A program made the translations under genes and the position numbers. A DNA stretch of 64,000 bases from Deinococcus metalli. Lineage in GTDB: Bacteria > Deinococcota > Deinococci > Deinococcales > Deinococcaceae. This document shows, piece after piece, positions 60,683 through 64,000 of the stretch (its first letter is position 1; each line of letters begins with the position of its first letter). The DNA is taken from positions 1-64,000 of the forward strand of contig NZ_JACHFK010000012.1 of assembly GCF_014201805.1 (NCBI RefSeq), read 5' to 3'. The notes under the pieces are model-generated. The model saw only the letters and a program-made list of their open reading frames with translations. It was not told where the DNA came from and did no database searches.

Positions 60683-61036
60683 ATGAAGACCACCCTCTCC
60701 TTCGTGACGCTGCACACCACCGACTACCCCGCCGCCCTGGCGTTCTTCACAGACATCCTGGGCTTCGAGCAGACCGAGACGCGGCCCGGCGCGACCGCCT
60801 TCGTGGCGGCGGGCGGCGCGGGCCTGGCCCTGCGGGCGCATGGCGGCCTGACCCCGCCGCTGGGCGTGGGCGTGACCGTGTACTTCACGGTGCCGGACGT
60901 GCAGGCCTTCCACGACGAGGTGGTGGCGCGCGGCGCGGTGATCAGCGAGCCGCTGCACGACATGCCCTTCGGGCGGACGTTCACGGTGCAGGCGCCGGAC
61001 GGGCAGGGGCTCGGTTTCTGGCAGGAACCCGCGTGA
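60683..61036 (+). CDS. VOC protein, first gene of a VOC-AlkA-VOC operon
   Basis: 117 residues. VOC fold: LSFVTLHTTDYPAALAFFTDILGFEQTE, GVTVYFTVPDVQAFHDEVVARG, QAPDGQGLGFWQEP. It is a close relative of the VOC protein at 56910 and shares its upstream repeat. The ATG is preceded by CTGGAGGC. The stop overlaps the next start by GTGA, giving translational coupling with the glycosylase. Confidence 0.83.
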   Translation: MKTTLSFVTLHTTDYPAALAFFTDILGFEQTETRPGATAFVAAGGAGLALRAHGGLTPPLGVGVTVYFTVPDVQAFHDEVVARGAVISEPLHDMPFGRTFTVQAPDGQGLGFWQEPA

Positions 61037-61938
61037 GCGCCGCCGCGACCCTGCCGGTCACGCCGCCCTTCAACTTCGGCCTGACGCTGGCGTTCCTGAA
61101 CGGCTTTCCGCCCATGCAGGGCGAGCAGGGCACCGGGGGCGAGCTGCGCAAGGCCACGCGGCTGGCCGGGCAGACGGTGGGCTTCGTGGTGCGCGCGGCG
61201 GACGGTGAACTGGACGTGACCCTCCACCCGGAGCGGACGCTGGATGCCGGGCAGGTGCAGGCTCTGCACGAGCGGATCGCCTTCTTCCTGGGGACGGACG
61301 TGGAGCTGGACGCGTTCTACGCGCTGGCCGAGAAGGATACGGCCCTGCGGCCGGTGCTGCGCGACATCTACGGCTTCCACCAGCCGCGCTTCCTGACCCC
61401 CTTCGAGGCGGCGTGCTGGGCGATCCTGACGCAGAGGCAACCGCTGGCGCAGGCACGGCACATGAAGCTCGCCCTGGCTGACGCGCACGGCGGCGCGTGG
61501 GACGGCCTGCCCGCCTTCCCGGAGCCTGCGGATCTGGCTGAACTGAACGCAGCAGCGTTCCAGGCGCTGGTGCCGAACGAACGCAAGGCCCGCGCGCTGC
61601 ACGCGGTCACGCGGGCCTTCCAGGGGGTGAGCACCGCCGATCTGGCCGCCGCGCCGTACGGAGAGGTGCGCGAGTGGCTGCTCGGCATCCACGGCATCGG
61701 AGAGTGGAGCGCGCTGTTCGTCCTGCTGCGCGGGCTGGGACGCACCGAGCGCAAGGACCTCTCGCCGGACAGTCCGCTGATGAAGGAACTCCTGCGCGCC
61801 GCCCGGCCGGTGTACGGCGAGCTGACACCGCAGGACCTGCTGACCATCGCGGACGGGTACGGCGAGCAGCGGGGCCAGTGGGCCATCTCGCTGCGGAGCC
61901 GCGCGGCCCTGGTGCCGCACGAGGAGCGTGTGGCATGA
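61033..61938 (+). CDS. AlkA-like DNA-3-methyladenine glycosylase II
   Basis: 301 residues from GTG 61033. HhH-GPD fold: [30 protein letters not shown] before the hairpin and [23 protein letters not shown] as helix-hairpin-helix; the catalytic Asp is expected in [10 protein letters not shown]. It would remove alkylated purines to start base-excision repair. No iron-sulfur Cys loop. It lies between two VOC genes, with both junctions overlapping (GTGA and ATGA), suggesting a joint response to alkylating or reactive compounds. Confidence 0.85.
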   Translation: MSAAATLPVTPPFNFGLTLAFLNGFPPMQGEQGTGGELRKATRLAGQTVGFVVRAADGELDVTLHPERTLDAGQVQALHERIAFFLGTDVELDAFYALAEKDTALRPVLRDIYGFHQPRFLTPFEAACWAILTQRQPLAQARHMKLALADAHGGAWDGLPAFPEPADLAELNAAAFQALVPNERKARALHAVTRAFQGVSTADLAAAPYGEVREWLLGIHGIGEWSALFVLLRGLGRTERKDLSPDSPLMKELLRAARPVYGELTPQDLLTIADGYGEQRGQWAISLRSRAALVPHEERVA

Positions 61939-62330
61939 CCGTGAAACTGAACTACGTGAGCATCCTGGTGTCGGACATGGCCCGCGCGCTGGCCTTCTAC
62001 CGCATTCTTGGCCTGCCCATCCCGGGCGACGCCGAGGACGGGCACGTCGAGATCGAGGTGGACGGCCTGCGGATCGCGTGGGAGTCCGAGGCGCTGATGC
62101 GCGAGTTGAACCCACACTGGACACGCCCGCACGGAGCGGGCCGGATCGGAGTGGCCGTGCAGGCCGACTCGCCTGCCGGGGTGGACGCGGCCGTGGACCG
62201 CCTGCGCGCCGCCGGTCACGACGTTCCGGACGCCTTCGACGCTCCGTGGGGCCAGCGCTACGCCACCGTGACGGACCCGGACGGCACGGCCGTGGACGTG
62301 TTCGCGTGGCAGCCCGCTCCGGAGGGCTGA
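61935..62330 (+). CDS. VOC protein, last gene of the VOC-AlkA-VOC operon
   Basis: 131 residues; the ATG overlaps the glycosylase stop (ATGA). VOC features: [82 protein letters not shown]. It belongs to a different VOC subgroup from the first one, closer to those with a [12 protein letters not shown] ending. Ligand unknown. Confidence 0.83.
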   Translation: MTVKLNYVSILVSDMARALAFYRILGLPIPGDAEDGHVEIEVDGLRIAWESEALMRELNPHWTRPHGAGRIGVAVQADSPAGVDAAVDRLRAAGHDVPDAFDAPWGQRYATVTDPDGTAVDVFAWQPAPEG

Positions 62331-62613
62331 TCCGGATTCACGCTTCCGACGTTTCCGGACGCCAGTCGACCACACGCCAAAGGCCCTGCGGCCGTCGAGT
62401 CCTGCGCTCGGGCTGATCGGCGGGTTCGGCCACGACCCGTGCGGGCACTGTGGACGTCCATGTCGGGCACCCGCGGCATGCCCTGGTCGGCGGCGGCCAC
62501 GTCCGCGAGCACCGAGACCACGGTCTGCTCGGGCACCGAGGTCGTCGGGGGCATGGACGCATCCCAGAGGCCCTGCGGCGGCGTCGGGACTATGCTGCCC
62601 GCATGGAGCGCGC

Positions 62614-63486
62614 GTGAGCGGGATCGTGTGGCTGGCGCTGGACGGCGTCGGGCATCCGGCGGACGCCCCGCCCGGCAGCGTGTGGGAGCAGGCGCTGCCC
62701 ACTCTGCGGCCCGTGGTGGACGCGGGCGCGGCGCTGGACGCGACGCTGGGCGTGCCGGGCCTGCCGCAGTCCGGCACCGGGCAGGCGTGCTGGCTGACCG
62801 GCACGGACGCCGTGGCCCTGATGGGCGAGCACTATGGGCCGCACCCCGGGCCGACTCTGCAGCGCCTGCTGCGGGAACGCTCGCTGCCGGTGCGGCTGGC
62901 GCGGACGGGCGCGCGGATCGCGCTGGCGAACCACTACGTGCCTGCATACTTCGAGGCGCAGGCGGTGGGGCCGCGCCGCAACCGCATGGGCTGCTTTCCG
63001 TACGCGTTCCGGGCAGCGGGCGCCGACCTGAACCCGCCGGGCGTGCCGGGCGTGGGGGCCACGCTGGGCCTGGACTACCGCGCGCCGTGGCGGCCGGTGG
63101 GCACGCTGGACGACGTGGCCCGGCTGGGCGCGGCGCTAGCGGCCTCGGCGCGCACGCATGACCTGATCGCCGTCGACCTGTGGTTCAGCGACGCGCTGGG
63201 GCACGAGGGCATGGTCCCGCTGCCGGCGGACGCCCTGGCGGCCGGGCGGACGTATCTAACACGGGTGGACGCGCTGCTGGCCGGGCTGCTGGACGCGGGG
63301 GCGCGCGTGGCCCTCAGCAGCGACCACGGCAACCTGGAAGATCTGCGCGTGAAGGGGCATACCGTGGCGCGCGTGCCGTTCGCCGCCGTGGGCGTGGAAC
63401 CGGGCCGCCCGTCGAACGTCGTGCAGGGGGGACAGGCCGTCGCCGGGTGGTTCGGGGTGGACGGCGTGGAGATCACCGAATTTTAA
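62614..63486 (+). CDS. Alkaline-phosphatase-superfamily metalloenzyme
   Basis: 290 residues from GTG 62614. Metal and nucleophile motifs of the superfamily: [10 protein letters not shown] (first Asp), [14 protein letters not shown] (nucleophile Ser/Thr), [13 protein letters not shown] and [13 protein letters not shown] (Asp-His). It resembles phosphoglycerate mutase-like or phosphopentomutase-type members but is much shorter. The GTG start overlaps a 4-codon ORF (ATG GAG CGC GCG TGA, 62603-62617) that lies at the expected start of a leaderless message (TATGCT at 62591). Substrate unknown. Confidence 0.8.
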   Translation: MSGIVWLALDGVGHPADAPPGSVWEQALPTLRPVVDAGAALDATLGVPGLPQSGTGQACWLTGTDAVALMGEHYGPHPGPTLQRLLRERSLPVRLARTGARIALANHYVPAYFEAQAVGPRRNRMGCFPYAFRAAGADLNPPGVPGVGATLGLDYRAPWRPVGTLDDVARLGAALAASARTHDLIAVDLWFSDALGHEGMVPLPADALAAGRTYLTRVDALLAGLLDAGARVALSSDHGNLEDLRVKGHTVARVPFAAVGVEPGRPSNVVQGGQAVAGWFGVDGVEITEF

Positions 63487-63510
63487 TGCCAGGCCCCACC
63501 GACGGCAGAA

Positions 63511-63558
63511 GTTATCCACAGGCTTATCCACAGTGGCTGTGGATAAGCTGTGGATAAC
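63511..63558. repeat. Four DnaA boxes forming a long inverted repeat
   Basis: Perfect TTATCCACA at 63512-63520 and 63524-63532 (+) and at 63538-63546 and 63549-63557 (-). The two pairs form a near-perfect inverted repeat of 21-22 bp arms with a 5-base centre. TTATCCACA is the strong DnaA binding consensus. Confidence 0.9.
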
Positions 63559-63647
63559 CCCGCCCCGGCCCGGTGGGCAGATGGGCAAAAAGCGTGTATG
63601 GCACGGTGCGAAGCGGCTCTACTGAACGCGGGTTCGCGGGGAGCGGA

Positions 63648-63681
63648 GTTATCCACAGGGTGCCGTTTCACTGTGGATAAC
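63648..63681. repeat. Two DnaA boxes forming a second inverted repeat
   Basis: GTTATCCACAG (63648-63658) and CTGTGGATAAC (63671-63681) are perfect 11-bp arms with a 12-nt centre, each containing a TTATCCACA box (63649-63657 and 63672-63680). The second box lies in the last codons of trpF. No AT-rich unwinding element is evident between the two clusters. Confidence 0.9.
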
Positions 63682-64000
63682 TTCCGCAATCGGCGCCGCG
63701 CACGGCCTGCACGAAGGCGCGGACGGCGGCCGCGTCCTTGACGCCCGGGGCCGACTCCAGCCGGCTCACCGCGTCCACGGCCCCCGGGCGCAGCGCCCGG
63801 ATGGCCTCCGCGACGTTCGCGGGCCCCAAGCCCCCGGCGAGCCACGCGCCGGGTGGGAAGTGGGGGCGCAGCGCCGCCCAGTCCAGCGGCACGCCGCCGC
63901 CGGGTTCGGGCGCGTCCAGCATCGGCGTGACGCCGGAACCGCCCGTCCACACGCCGCTGTGCCCTGCCAGATCGGCGGGGCGCACGACGCGCAGAACGGG
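63668..64000 (-). CDS. trpF: Phosphoribosylanthranilate isomerase, 3' part
   Basis: C-terminal 110 residues of TrpF, which rearranges phosphoribosylanthranilate in tryptophan synthesis. Visible blocks are [75 protein letters not shown]; the last (betaalpha)-elements of the barrel including LAGGLGP and VESxPGVKD. The N-terminus lies beyond base 64000. The last codons (GSYPQ) overlap a DnaA box, so the C-terminal tail may be shaped by that site. Confidence 0.85.
   Translation of the reverse strand, partial: PVLRVVRPADLAGHSGVWTGGSGVTPMLDAPEPGGGVPLDWAALRPHFPPGAWLAGGLGPANVAEAIRALRPGAVDAVSRLESAPGVKDAAAVRAFVQAVRGADCGSYPQ

Noticed and set aside
63511..63681. Chromosomal oriC
   Set aside because: DnaA boxes are present but there is no AT-rich unwinding region, dnaA, dnaN or partition gene, so it cannot be called an origin from this window.

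Overview
This 64 kb window is high-GC DNA (roughly 70% by eye) from a bacterium of the Deinococcus-Thermus group, most likely the genus Deinococcus. The evidence is a LexA / ImuY / DnaE2 mutagenesis operon, a paa operon behind a Thermus-type PaaR operator, a BON-domain protein rich in Asp and Arg, and many genes with a TANNNT -10 element only 6-8 nt before the start codon, which is the leaderless pattern common in this genus. Nearly all of the window is ordinary chromosome. No tRNA, rRNA, insertion sequence, integrase or CRISPR array was seen.

Layout. 1-5 kb: envelope and signalling genes (phosphodiester glycosidase, DUF937 protein, VOC protein, GGDEF protein). 5-10.6 kb: leftward paaABCD and paaZ for phenylacetate degradation, interrupted by a low-GC Imm8-type immunity gene. 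10.7-14.9 kb: secreted protein, RidA, BON protein, aldo/keto reductase. 15-20.3 kb: SOS-type translesion operon lexA-imuY-DUF6504-dnaE2 with a perfect 20-bp palindrome at its start. 20.4-29.3 kb: Ca2+/H+ exchanger, a fused MNT-HepT protein, acpS, HAD phosphatase, RNA methyltransferase, a two-component system and a Pro/Ala-rich secreted protein. 29.4-35.3 kb: leftward arginine operon argG-dinB-GNAT-GNAT-argH-GNAT-GNAT-argA-like. Its promoter lies inside two ArgR-box-like palindromes, and a possible Met-Ser-Thr-Pro-Ala-Thr-Arg-Arg leader peptide follows. 35.4-43.3 kb: beta-barrel-like protein, aminotransferase, EthD, FUSC, MFS and carB, which also has an ArgR-like palindrome upstream. 43.3-44.8 kb: an AT-rich two-gene CBASS-type defence locus (CD-NTase plus SLATT two-TM effector). 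45-51.4 kb: short-chain dehydrogenase, His/Asp/Gly-rich secreted protein, a ligase-less Pnkp-like kinase-phosphatase, a TPR-GH26 protein and two YcgL-type nucleotidyltransferases. 51.5-55.1 kb: dipeptide-type ABC importer without its ATPases. 55.2-62.3 kb: a WYL regulator and two VOC loci, one with an AlkA-like glycosylase, sharing a 26-nt repeat with a TGACA-N6-TGTCA dyad; a large DUF4132 protein lies between them. 62.6-64 kb: alkaline-phosphatase-superfamily enzyme, six perfect DnaA boxes arranged as two inverted repeats, and the 3' end of trpF.

The most notable items are the CBASS locus, the MNT-HepT fusion, the DnaA-box palindromes, the arginine control region with its putative Arg-Arg leader peptide, the stray immunity gene inside the paa operon, the shared repeat linking the VOC/AlkA genes to the WYL regulator, and the compositional mosaic within the DUF4132 gene.
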